Of a stretch of DNA of 64,000 nucleotides, positions 34,859 to 45,384 are shown in pieces. How positions within the stretch are numbered: the stretch's first letter is position 1; the number at the start of each line of letters is the position of its first letter. The stretch covers positions 124,001 to 188,000 of the forward strand of contig NW_017264196.1 in the NCBI RefSeq assembly GCF_001619985.1, written 5' to 3'. Origin of the DNA: Xylona heveae TC161 (taxonomy: Eukaryota; Ascomycota; Xylonomycetes; Xylonales; Xylonaceae). Under the pieces are notes generated by a model that had not been told where the DNA came from, did not search any database, and saw only the letters and a program-made list of their open reading frames with translations. The position numbers were made by a program, and so were the translations under genes.

Positions 34859-35301
34859 GCAATTGCAAAGTAGTAGGGCATACAATTTTGCAATGCCCTA
34901 CCAGATCTATATCATAAAAATATGTATTTTAATTGAATTTTAGGTGTAATAAAGCTTTATTTTTTGCAAGAATTAACTGTGTTTGGTAGGGGGTAGCCAG
35001 GTCACTTGGGTGGCCAGGTCACTTGGGAAATACATTAGCAATTGTAGATAGTAAAGTTATACAATTGTATACTGTTTTACCAGACTTGTACCATAAGATT
35101 ATATATTTTTAATTGAAATTTAGATGTAATTAAGCTTTAATTTTTTCATTAATTGACCTGGAGGAGTAGGGGCTGATCAACTTATTTGTGTAATTGACTC
35201 ACTTGTGAAATACATTACTTGTTAGGTATATTAACTAGGATTAGTTACTGCCTTTGAGGACGGACTCGCTTGTGTAACTGATTTGCTAGTGAAATACATT
35301 A
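34859..35301. repeat. Two 180-bp tandem units plus a partial third
   Basis: Unit 1 is 34,859-35,037 and unit 2 is 35,038-35,217. Both open with GCAATTG, contain ACCAGAYYTRTAYCATAA and an AATTGAATTTTAGGTGTAAT-like word, and end CTTGKGAAATACATTA. A partial third unit ends at 35,301 with the same GTGAAATACATTA. Unit 1 also has an internal duplication of CCAGGTCACTTGGG (about 34,997-35,026). This array is richer in GC than the block to its left and forms its right edge. Confidence 0.7.
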
Positions 35302-35569
35302 ATTGACTAAGACTTTAAGGCAACTAGTAACTTTGTGATCAAGCGACACTAACTAGATAAATTTTTTTGAGTCTGTACCTTGACTATTATCTTGACTAGT
35401 GGAGGATCATTTTTTGAGAGTACGTTTCCCTTGTACTAGGCCTCCATGTACTCTGTACTGTGCTATTCAGTTCAGACAGAAATCACAACCTGAAAATTAC
35501 ACGCTGCAAGTTACAATTTTGATGCCAGTGCACACCAAAATAAACTGCACGGAATTCACGCCTTAGACC

Positions 35570-37915
35570 ATGGCGGACGATTCTATGCTTGTGAACTTTG
35601 CAATCGATGATTCTGGATTGGCACCAAACCTCAGTTTTAAAGGCGGGCGATGGAAAGATCGACTTACTGCCAAAAAAGCTGCCCGCCGCCGCCTCGACCG
35701 ATTAGGGCAAAGGACAGACAAACACGACGCTCTGGATAATGACTTAAGGAATGATGGACGAAAACTGCAGGCAGTCACAGACGCGGAGAATGAAAACTGG
35801 AGACCTATTAAACGACAACGAAGGGATAATAGAGGGGAACGTGAATCTATTCCCTTTGCACCCAACACACTCCAAAATCCAACATCAAAAAGCAAGGTCG
35901 CAACGCGCGACAAGGCACTGCCCCAACAATTTGTCTCATCGCTGTTCTCATCGAACCCCGAGCCCAAGACGGAACTTACGAATGAGCCCGAAGATGATGG
36001 AAGTGCAAAACCTTCCAACGCGCCACTTACTGGGGAGCTTGATACATTTACGTCTCTGGGTCTCTCACCTGGGCTCGCCAATCACCTAATGAAAAAGCTC
36101 AACCTCAAGGCACCAACGGCGATTCAGAGAGCAGCAGTTCCCCAGCTGCTGCGGGAGGACACAGACGCATTCATACAAGCCGAAACGGGTTCTGGAAAGA
36201 CGCTGGCATACCTCCTCCCTGTAGTGGAACGCATAACCCGGCTATCAGAAGGCGCGCAGGCCTCAGATGCCACAAACAGCATGATTAAGCGAAATTCTGG
36301 ACTTTTTGCAATCATTCTCGCACCAACGAGGGAATTGTGCAAACAAATTTCTGTAGTGTTGGACGAGATTCTACACTGCGCTCACTGGATCGTTTCCGGG
36401 ACAGTCATTGGCGGAGAGAAGAAGAAGTCTGAGAAAGCAAGGCTACGGAAAGGTCTGAACATTCTTGTTGCTACTCCGGGCAGACTTGTCGATCACCTTG
36501 AAAATACAGAGGCGTTGGATGTCAGCAATGTTCGGTGGTTAGTGCTTGATGAAGGGGATCGTCTCATGGAGCTAGGATTTGAGGAGGAGATCCAAGGTAT
36601 CGTGAAAAAGCTTGACGCTCGACAAGTCACAAAGTCAAATGAGCAAGGATTTCTAACTCCGAGACTGCCTTCAAGGAGAAATACAATTCTTTGCTCCGCT
36701 ACCATGAAGATGAATGTTCAAAGGTTAGGTGAAATCAGTCTCAAGGAAGCTGTGCACATAAAAGGAGAGGAATCCTCGACAACCGATCCAGATAGAGCTG
36801 CCAACTCAGAATCTGCCTTTTCAGCTCCCGCCCAGCTGAGGCAATCGTATTTGATTGTGCCCGCAAAACTTCGCCTGGTGACGCTGGCGGCAGCTCTGAA
36901 GCGCGCCTTTGCCCGTCGAGGGTCTGTGATGAAGGCAATTGTTTTCATCTCCTGCGCAGACTCTGTGGATTTTCATTTTGAAGTTTTTTCGAAGGCCATC
37001 GGCGACCACAAGGCTGAGACCGCCTCCACAGATGATGAAGTGATGGAAAACGCGCCCAACAAGGCCACGAAGGATACGATAGCTAAAGCCGTCGCATTTT
37101 CTACCGAGGACAGTCCAGTTAGCCTCTTTAAATTGCATGGATCTCTGCCACAAAATGTCCGCACGGCGACGCTTACAGCCTTCAGCAAGAGCAAAGATCC
37201 AGCAGTGCTGATCTGTACTGATGTTGCGTCCAGAGGATTAGATCTCCCTAATGTTGACCTGGTTATCGAGTATGATCCAGCTTTCAGCAAAGAAGACCAT
37301 CTTCATCGCATCGGAAGGACGGCTAGAGCAGGTAATGAGGGCAGGGCTCTTCTATTCCTTTTACCTGGAGATGAAGAAAGCTACGTTGGAATACTTAAGG
37401 AATCGAATCGGAATGGTGGACGGGGTTTGATTCGCAGTGATACGAATGATCTGCTCAAGAAGGCCTTCGGATCGACTGGACTAGGGGCTGGAAATGACTG
37501 GGAAACGCGAGCCACTGACTGGCAGCTAGGTGTAGAACGGTGTGCGGTGGAAGATGTCAAATTTCTGGAATTAGCCAGGAGATCTTACCAAAGCCATCTT
37601 CGAGCATATGCAACACATGTGGCAGCGGAAAGGCATATTTTCAATATTAAAACCCTCCATCTGGGCCACATGGCTAAGAGCTTTGCCCTTCGAGACAAAC
37701 CCGGTAGTATTAAAGTGCCAGGGATGAAGCCGGGGGACAGCAACGGCATAAAGACAGGGAAGAAAATGGCCCCGAAAGATCGCAGCAGCGGAGCGAATTC
37801 AAGATCCGTGCTTCAATCTAACCAATCGCCGAACGATGGGCAGGAGGCCGCAAGACGCATGCGGGAGAAGCTCAAAGAGCAAAGCTCTGGCGCTGCAGAA
37901 TTTAATATTGGTTAA
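35570..37915 (+). CDS. dbp7: ATP-dependent RNA helicase Dbp7
   Basis: A single exon of 781 residues. The DEAD-box motifs are in order: Q-motif region FTSLGLSPGLANHLMKKLNL...TAIQRAAVP, motif I AETGSGKT (about residue 204), Ia APTREL (251), TPGR, motif II DEGD (326), motif III SAT (376), TDVASRGLD (550) and HRIGRTARAG (579). The DEGD form of motif II is normal for Dbp7, which unwinds RNA during early 60S ribosomal subunit assembly in the nucleolus. The N-terminus (WKDRLTAKKAARRRL) is basic and the C-terminus low-complexity. The start codon lies only about 270 bp from the last recognisable repeat unit, so the promoter directly abuts the AT-rich block. Its stop lies 12 bp from that of the convergent asa1. 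Confidence 0.95.
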   Translation: MADDSMLVNFAIDDSGLAPNLSFKGGRWKDRLTAKKAARRRLDRLGQRTDKHDALDNDLRNDGRKLQAVTDAENENWRPIKRQRRDNRGERESIPFAPNTLQNPTSKSKVATRDKALPQQFVSSLFSSNPEPKTELTNEPEDDGSAKPSNAPLTGELDTFTSLGLSPGLANHLMKKLNLKAPTAIQRAAVPQLLREDTDAFIQAETGSGKTLAYLLPVVERITRLSEGAQASDATNSMIKRNSGLFAIILAPTRELCKQISVVLDEILHCAHWIVSGTVIGGEKKKSEKARLRKGLNILVATPGRLVDHLENTEALDVSNVRWLVLDEGDRLMELGFEEEIQGIVKKLDARQVTKSNEQGFLTPRLPSRRNTILCSATMKMNVQRLGEISLKEAVHIKGEESSTTDPDRAANSESAFSAPAQLRQSYLIVPAKLRLVTLAAALKRAFARRGSVMKAIVFISCADSVDFHFEVFSKAIGDHKAETASTDDEVMENAPNKATKDTIAKAVAFSTEDSPVSLFKLHGSLPQNVRTATLTAFSKSKDPAVLICTDVASRGLDLPNVDLVIEYDPAFSKEDHLHRIGRTARAGNEGRALLFLLPGDEESYVGILKESNRNGGRGLIRSDTNDLLKKAFGSTGLGAGNDWETRATDWQLGVERCAVEDVKFLELARRSYQSHLRAYATHVAAERHIFNIKTLHLGHMAKSFALRDKPGSIKVPGMKPGDSNGIKTGKKMAPKDRSSGANSRSVLQSNQSPNDGQEAARRMREKLKEQSSGAAEFNIG

Positions 37916-37927
37916 GTGAGATTAAGT

Positions 37928-39415
37928 TTAATAGATATCCCACAGAGAAATTTTGCCATCTTTTGAACCAGCCGCGAGCCAATGTACATTTTTGACATCT
38001 TCAGTTCTGCTTCTAATTTTAGCCTTCGATGGGGTGCGGTTGTCCGGCGTGGAATGCCCTGTTGGCTCAACGTTTGGCGAGTCTATATTACTTGGTATCG
38101 ACCCAGCCAATTCTATTGTGGCGAATGCCGTTGCATAGCAACCCTCTTTATGCCATTTCAAAACAGCTAACTCTCGGAGGTTCCTGGTTGAATAGACCCG
38201 TATTTTGGCATCCCATCCCGCCGTAGCAAATATTTTCCCATCTGATCGTGTGCTGAGTCCTTGTTGCCCTGAATGCTTCGTAATATGCGTCCTGGACGGT
38301 TCCAAATACGTTTCTTGATTCGATATATTGCTGTCAAAGTAAGGCAATGGATGCTTTACCACCAGCGAATCTGCTGATGAACTGAAAAAGGCTAAGCCTG
38401 AGGGTTCTATCCCTATCGAGAGCACTGTATTAAGGAGCCAAGTCAGACGGTCCCCCGAAACCTAATGAGAACGCGATCTGTTAACCGTACCTGGTTGCGA
38501 ATGAGGGCGAGCAGTATAAATTTCGTGCCAGTCTTGATCAGGAACTTGGCGCTCAAATACTTTAAGTTCCCCATTCTCGTAGCCAGCGAGCACGGTTAGA
38601 CGGCAATGTCTTTTAATTATTGCAACCGTCATGACCATACCTAAAGGCATGTAAGTAGAAGACTTAACTTGGCTCGAACACAAGATAGATGTTAGTATGT
38701 AAGAGATTGCGAGAAGGCCTGTACCTGGAGAATTTCTGGGAGCGACAACTGATATTCGTTGCTCTGTTGGGAATTGACATATTTCAATCTGTGAGTGATG
38801 AGCACCATGCAAAGGAAATATGAAAAGCAAAATGGAGTACATTTTCAGAACTGGAGCCGTGAGGAACTGCTACTAGTATCGGGGGCAGTAGCTGCTGTTG
38901 CTCCGTAGCTCGATGTTCAGGTTGTGCTGACTCAATATCAAAGCACACTGAGAACGGGCAGAAATTAAGAGTATTGACATATATGCTATGCAGAAGCCAT
39001 GGTTGCTTGCGGTGGGAGCATGGATCGTCCACAGGGAGTGTACGGTCCAGTAAGCCTTCCTCTGCTTTGCTAACCTGCCATATATGTAGTTTACCATCCC
39101 TTCCATGGCTGCAAGTAAAAATGATCAGCCTGAACCCCGCCACACCACTAAAAATAAATATTTGACCCACGTTATTATTCTGTCATTACCCCAAGATCCA
39201 ACGCCAAGCAAGGATTTCTGATGAGCTTTCCACACTGCTACTGGTCTTTTGAGGTAAATGTCCCAGACAACAATCCACCCTTCAGCATCACCGCTGATCA
39301 ACCTCGAATTCTCGCGAAAAAATCCCAAAGCATGGATTGGCTCTCGATGGCCTCTCAACACATAGGAGGGTTGGGCAGGCGGCAATGAGTCTTGTGAGCC
39401 TTTGGGTTTTGCCAT
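37928..39415 (-). CDS. asa1: ASTRA-associated protein 1 (Asa1), WD-repeat protein
   Basis: Five exons: 39171..39415, 38841..39108, 38725..38788, 38491..38640 and 37928..38424 (all complement). They total 1,224 bp and encode 407 residues, closing exactly in frame; yeast Asa1 has 443. Introns are 52-84 bp. WD-like units are visible: VLRGHREPIHALGFF...SGDAEGWIVVWDI near the N-terminus, HGRDGKLHIWQV, YENGELKVFE, ATAGWDAKIRVYS and the terminal LAAGSKDGKISLWDIY. Asa1 is a propeller component of the ASTRA complex, linked to Tra1 and the Tel2-Tti1-Tti2 chaperone for PIKK kinases. Exon junctions were chosen from GT/AG signals and conservation; the third exon (64 bp) is the least certain. Confidence 0.85.
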
Positions 39416-41177
39416 TTACATCAAATTTGGGCTAAAGTTTGGTGAAATGAATCAACTACCATATGATAATTGAAAAATAGCCGCAGAAGCCTAGATTAAA
39501 CGCGAGCTTTAGCTGCTCATATATACCGACCACGCTTGTGTTGTATGGAGTGTCTTGTTTGGGCGCCAAATTGGTCGCAATGAACAACTTAAGTTGCGGC
39601 TTCGGGAGACCTGGGAGGGTCCAAAACTCTCCGCCAGGTCGCATGGGAATAAGTAACTAAGACGCAATAGGCGTTAGTATCGGCAATCATTTCCCTGCAT
39701 GTACTCCGTTCTCCGTACCTAAGGTACTCAACGTGTGGAGGGCTCGACTTGCAAGAAGTATCGGAGTATCCTTACGGTCCCCGGGGCACAGGGGAAAATC
39801 TCAATTTCGCATGTGTTTATACCTGTGATGTTACCTCACCTCTTTCTAATCCGCAACACATGTTCAAGGTATATATCTTGTCTTGTAATTGGCATAAATG
39901 AAGAAATCTTTCAATAGGCTTAATTTATGGATGGAAATCGATTACAGTATTCGAAAATAAGTATTAAGTAACCTAATCACCAAAAAAGGCATCGAGTCTC
40001 TCATCCGTCCTTGGTTTATTTAACCAAATTTATATTGTAAAAGTAATCAATGAACTGAATATATATGAACGACGGTACGGGCCAGATATTCTACCGGATT
40101 CTTAGAAGCCTGAGTTACCTTTGAAGAAAGAAGAAAGAGACCAACCATGGCCGAGCAGAGCAAAACGGACACGACATAAGTTTACACATGATCGACGAAT
40201 TTGTGAATCACTAAAACTTCGAGTGAAGAGCATTAAATAATAGCATCGAAAATTTCTCAATCTGTCTCGAAAGGGTACTATGCTCTAAGCACATTGTCAT
40301 TAATGATACAAGGGACTGCTCGCCACTCCGAACGTAATGGCACTGGACCAATGCAATGGATGTAATATCAATGTCGGCTGTACGTAAGTTACGCTCAATC
40401 ATACCCTAATGACGATGATCCCTTGCAGCGGCACAGGTGGATCAGACCTGCAGGGTACAAATATCTAACCATTCTAGGACGCAGTGGCTTCGGCCACATT
40501 ATTCTTAGCACTAGCAACAGGGAATCAGCCAAACAAGATTGGGTTAGATCTGCCTGGTTTTCTCGGCTGTCACGCTTCAAATTCCCTTTTCTCTCTCTCG
40601 TCCTCGACTTGACTTTCCATTCTCTCCTCTCTCAGCACTTGGAGTTCCGCTGACGCGATACCTTCGCGCCGCGCACAACTGGGTTGTTGATTCCTCGCTT
40701 TCTTGACTTTTCATCCGACTTGGCCACGCTGCCTTGGCCAATTGCCACTAGGCAAAACTGGCAATCGAGTTAATAACTTCAAATCGCCGCGGCTGGTGGC
40801 TTCCAAACCCGGGCCTCCTTCACCGGGTACTTTCTATTTTGATCGATAGAAAAGGTGCTCCAGACTCGGTTCGTCATATGAAGCAAGCTTGGCGCTGATG
40901 TTGCTATCAATCCTGACATTGAACTGACTGAATTCATTCTTTAGCATGCGATTCGTATCCCCCTGATAACACCTGTCCCTATGGTTTGACCGAGATTTGC
41001 AAAAGAGCCGGACGAACCTCGGAGTCGGCAAGCCCTCTTCCAAACCTTTATTTTCTGTCAGGACGATTTGGGGACGTTTCGCTCTGCGCGCATCAAAAGA
41101 TTTCCCGTGGAGGACTTGTAGGCCGCCTTAACGACTGCCTGGCGCAGTCGAATTAGCGTACAAAAGCAAAAATACTG
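39416..41177. other. Intergenic region between divergent asa1 and the Zn2Cys6 gene
   Basis: 1.76 kb with no supportable gene. It must hold the asa1 promoter and the promoter and leader of the transcription factor. A pyrimidine-rich stretch (about 40,590-40,640, CTCTCTCTCGTCCTCGAC...) lies some 540 bp before the transcription-factor ATG and is typical of fungal promoters. Confidence 0.5.
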
Positions 41178-43366
41178 ATGGCTGCTGCTGAAGCTGAAGC
41201 TAATGCGCCCCCTGTCGAAGAAACGCCTCCCGGGAATCGACCAAAAAGAGTACGCACTGGGTGCCTCACTTGCAGGGAACGACACCTTAAATGTGATGAA
41301 GGACTTCCATCTTGTCAAAACTGCAGAAAGTCCAGCAGGATCTGCAGAAGAGGCCTGCGACTCAATTTTATCGATATTCAAGTTCAAGCGCCACCCGTCG
41401 TGACCACTGGAGCGGAATGGACCGTTCGGTTCCAGGATGACTCTCGAGATATTGCATCTGAGTACAAAGGAGGTTTAGAGCGTTATTCGATTCTGAGAAG
41501 CTGCTCGGACACTCCTTTCAAGAATGAAATTCCGTTCGACTTTCCCCCGGATGTTGCTACCGTTAATACTGTGACAACCCACCAACAATTGCCTCCTATC
41601 CAATCCTCTTTACCTATAGGCTTTCCAGATTCAAGCCACATTGATTTAACTCCAGCTGGTACAAGGCCGCCGCATGTCCATCACACGGACGGCGAGCCTA
41701 CCTATATGGCACACAACTTTCCACAGCATACGCATCCAACGCAAGCCTACCAAACCACGGATCAAATGCTGACACCACCAACCGAGAGTCGTGACTACCT
41801 GAATTCACCTGATGAGGTGCTTTTCATGCAAGTGTTTGTGGAAGAAGTCGGACTCTGGATGGACAGCATGGACCCAATGAAGCATGTGAGTGAATTATAA
41901 CACGCTTCTGCTAAATTCAAAGCTGATAGCCGTCAAGTTTTCGCGATTACTTCCATTTCATGCTCTAGGGGAGCCTATGCTGCTCAATGCATTCCTTGCG
42001 TGCGGGGTCCGCCATTTGACATTAGTCAATCCTGCGTACCACGAGGACAAAGCTCTGCATTACTACGACACCGCCACAAGAGCACTATTAAAGTCTCTTC
42101 AAAATCCCAACCGTGATACAGTAATCTGTGCAACTACCGCCGTCATACTAAATGTATATGAAATCATGTCAGAACGAGCCCTCCAGCGAATGAACCACAT
42201 TGCCGGCGCTCGTGCCCTTATAAAGGAATGCGGATGGAATGCCAGATCGACTGGAATCGGAGCAGCATGTTTCTGGCTAAATGTAGGAATGGAACTTCTC
42301 AGTTGTCTTCATTTCAATTGGCAAGTTGCTTGGGAACCGGACGATTGGGGAGTCGACATGGATCTGTCACGTGAGACAGAATCTGGAAGAGAGGAAATAT
42401 GGACCTACAAAATAGTCTATCTTGTTGCGAAGATTGCGAACTTTAGGGCAACGATACCACGTTTTCAAGAATCCTCAGCTCGAGAGGAACAACTTCGGCT
42501 CCATAATCGCTATGCCGAGTGGAAAAGACTCAAGGAATTGTGCGACGCATGGAACGAAAATATCCCCCGTACGATGCATCCTCTGGCCTATCTGCATCCA
42601 TATCAGACGACCTCGAAGTCCTCGTTTCCGGAGGTCTGGTACGTAATTGGGGATTCGAAGTTGTTCGGCGCCTCGCTAATCCTTGGTTCAGGTTGATCAA
42701 GAGAACCTCTATTGTTGCGCGACTTTTCTACCACACTGCAATGTGCCTGTTGGCACACACCAATCCAGCAATGCCTTCGGGCACAGATGAGATGCGCGAA
42801 ATGCAGCTTCTGCACTCTCATCAAATATGTGGAATCGTTGCACACGTCAAGGATCGGTAAGCCGTTTATTGATTCACTTCAAAATAATCAGACTAACCTG
42901 TTCAAGCGGAGTCGCAAGTGTTGCTTTGCGGTCGCTGGCAATCGCTGCTGAGTGTTTGGTTGCGCGCCGTGAACAGGAAGAGATTCTCCAAATATTTGAC
43001 AAAATCCGAAAAGAAACTGGTTGGCGGGTAGGGTTCTTGAATAAAGAGCTCAAAGACAAATGGGGTTGGCAGGATGAGGAAGAAGTCTGTCAGCCGACAC
43101 CAACACGACCACAAGCCCCTCCGCAGAATCCGATTCCTCAGGCTATAATGCAAAGTTCCGCTTCGCTGCAGTCATTTCCTTTTCACACACCTGCTTCAGC
43201 GCAACAACCTCCCGTCGCACCGACGCCTCCCGCAACCCAGCGAATTCCGTCAGGGATTATGAATCCACTCATGGCGACGGCTGATTTCTCCTCACAGCAT
43301 CATCCGTATCAATCTTACTACGTTGCACCAAATCAACAAACTCACCAAAATCACTTTACCTTCTAA
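41178..43366 (+). CDS. Zn2Cys6 fungal transcription factor
   Basis: Four exons, 41178..41885, 41938..42638, 42692..42856 and 42907..43366, encode 677 residues in closed frame. The N-terminal binuclear zinc cluster is complete: Cys29, 32, 39, 46, 49 and 56 with spacing CX2CX6CX6CX2CX6C, preceded by basic RPKRVRT. A Pro/Thr/His-rich linker follows, then a helical regulatory domain from about residue 210 (EVLFMQVFVEEVGLWMDSMDPMKH | FSRLLPFHALGEPMLLNAFLACGVRHL) of the fungal-specific transcription factor type. The C-terminus is rich in Pro, Gln and Ala and may activate transcription. For intron 1 an alternative acceptor at 41,922 would add five residues. The exact orthologue is not recognised, so no symbol is given and its targets are unknown. 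Confidence 0.85.
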
Positions 43367-44142
43367 AAAACCGCGTCTCCCATCCTTGCCTTTCAAAAAA
43401 TGACCCACAAAATATTTATTTAAGGTCCAGCTACTTTACACTTTGTCAACATGCGTCTGACGACACTACGATACTCGTTCTTTTTTTTTCTCTGATTTCG
43501 AGGTTTATTTAGGGAGAGATGAAGGGTCAAATTAGGGATTTGGAAAATTGGAGCTTTACGTTCAGGTGCTTTGGGATCAAGGATTTTACTTAATGCTATT
43601 CGGAGGGCGTATATGAAAAGGGCGCAGTTTTTATGTCCTTCCGTTTATGACTGCGATTCATTAGGCATAAGATGGCTGAACAAGAGAGCGCGAAGTTAGA
43701 CGGGTTAGATTTAAAACTTCTCTGCTGGCGTTATTAAATAGGCATCATATTTCGATCATAAGGCAACGCGCATTTTATCAATGGATTGCAGAAAGGCCTG
43801 TACTGCAATAACTGAAAATATAGTCGCTGTACGGAAGATAGGTCTGTCTAATGTTGTGCTGACCAGCCATGCGATGGAAGTCCTAATTAGAGGAGCGGGC
43901 TTGGAACTAATTTTCAAACTCTCAAGCTCTTCGAACTAAATCAAGCCAGGGTGCTTTTCCAGCAGGGCGAAAAGAGTCTAATGCTTGTCAGCTTCGAACG
44001 TTTGTTGAGCTCACTAAGCTCGCCTTGACCATGGATCCGGAGTGTTTAAAACGAAATTTCCCTCCGGAGATTGTGAATTAGCTTGGACAAACTGCAATGA
44101 CCAATTGTACGTTTTGGAATGAAAATTGTGCACTGCACATTG
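43367..44142. other. Intergenic region between convergent genes
   Basis: 776 bp containing the 3' ends of the transcription factor and the glycosyltransferase gene. No gene or structured element was identified. Confidence 0.5.
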
Positions 44143-45384
44143 TTAGTCTTCAAGACGCTCAGTCATATCCTCCTCCATTCGATCTTTTAAGCAGCGTCCC
44201 TGCCTTCCAACAATGTCTCTTAGATATTCAAAACTCCTCCCTTCCGTCCAGCGGAAAGTTCTCGCGCCACATTCAATGTTCGGGCTCTCGAGTTTCAGAT
44301 TTAGTTCGGACGACTGCGATGGGTCATTTTCGTTTGCTTTGTTTTGGATGGCGATCTCTGAGGGGGCTTCGGTATGATGAAACAATTCGGGATTGACGCT
44401 CCAGCACCGCATGCCCTCATCTCGGCAAGCTTCTAGCAGACGCACATCGTAGGCCGGACAGCCTTTTTGGGGTTCTCTACCGGCCAGGTCATTGAGCAGC
44501 CGCTGCGCTGATTGACGAGTTACCGCGTAACCAAAGCTGCAGAGCGGAGAAACAGAATGATGGACCATTCTTGTTTTTTCACCGAGATTAAGCGCAGAAA
44601 GAAATCTTTGGGTGAAAGGATGCAATTTCCGCATTGGAGGGACAGATTCGTCCGGGAAAGTTTGCATGGTCAGCGTTTTGGCGCGCTCCGCCTCGAAAAA
44701 GTCTCCGCAATGACCAGCATAAAGAATATCCCAAGATTGCAAATTTCCGTAGAAACTGTTTTTTGACGACGTCATTTGGCGAATGGCATGGCCCACGCGC
44801 GGTATTTGAGTCTTGCGGATGTGAATATCCCAGTCAACATCATCCTCGAGAATGAGAGCGGTTTCGATACCGGAGTTTAGAAGCCTATATTTCAAGCACG
44901 TGGTGTCTCAGTAAACTGACAGGTTCGACAGGTAATGGAATGAAGATTTTGAGGATTACTTGGTGTGGAATACTTACCATCGCAAAGCGTTCAGATGACC
45001 AAGCCAAGCCAAGGCTGAGCCGCGATCCAGGGTGGATGATTCCCCGGCCTGCAATGCCGTGATGTCCTCTGAAGACCAGACAGGTTGGGGAGGTATTCGC
45101 ATTTCGAGTTCAGTAAGATTTGCCGCCCGAATAAGTGACTCTCTCCGAGGGGAACCTGCCCTGGAAACAACTAATATTGCGCCAAACTGTGTTCCTTCTC
45201 AGCTACGAATTTCGTCTCCATTTAAATCAATGTCACAACTTACACCGAGAGTCTCATTTGCGGGCTGCAACTCCGTCGGCTCAAATGACTGGTCAAATGC
45301 TAACGAAGAAGATTTGAAGAAGATGTATATTGCGATTAGGCAAAGGAACGACAGAAGCGCCAGCTGGACCCGCCGATGCTGCAT
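44143..45384 (-). CDS. Glycosyltransferase family 25-like, single-pass membrane protein
   Basis: Three exons, complement(45244..45384), complement(44978..45186) and complement(44143..44884), total 1,092 bp and encode 363 residues. Intron 1 has the consensus donor GTAAGT; intron 2 ends AAATATAG. The N-terminus has a signal anchor (about residues 7-23, VQLALLSFLCLIAIYIFF), so the protein probably lies in the Golgi or ER membrane with its catalytic part lumenal. The conserved core reads TLGFGAILVVSRAGSPRRESL, WLGHLNALRWLLNSGIETALILEDDVDWD (EDD at 130-132, the sugar-nucleotide/metal acidic motif) and CSFGYAVTRQSAQRLL, matching family 25 (LPS-biosynthesis-type) glycosyltransferases. The acceptor sugar or protein is unknown. 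A C-terminal region (about 260-363) is less conserved and hydrophilic. Confidence 0.82.

Larger units (their letters stand above)
5700..35400. repeat. AT-rich, RIP-type repeat block containing nested transposable elements
   Basis: About 30 kb in which A and T dominate, open frames are short and no host gene is recognisable. Repeated sequences within it differ mainly by C-to-T and G-to-A changes, the signature of repeat-induced point mutation. The younger Gypsy copy at 21-28.6 kb is visibly richer in GC than its surroundings. The block has sharp edges: sen34 starts at 5,069 on one side and dbp7 starts at 35,570 on the other. Such blocks are usually heterochromatic in fungi; that is inference here. 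Confidence 0.9.

Noticed and set aside
35563-36081. 172-codon minus-strand frame overlapping the dbp7 N-terminus
   Set aside because: It is the antisense shadow of a strongly supported helicase gene.
36547-36558. DEGD instead of DEAD in the helicase as a loss-of-function change
   Set aside because: DEGD is the normal motif II of Dbp7 orthologues.
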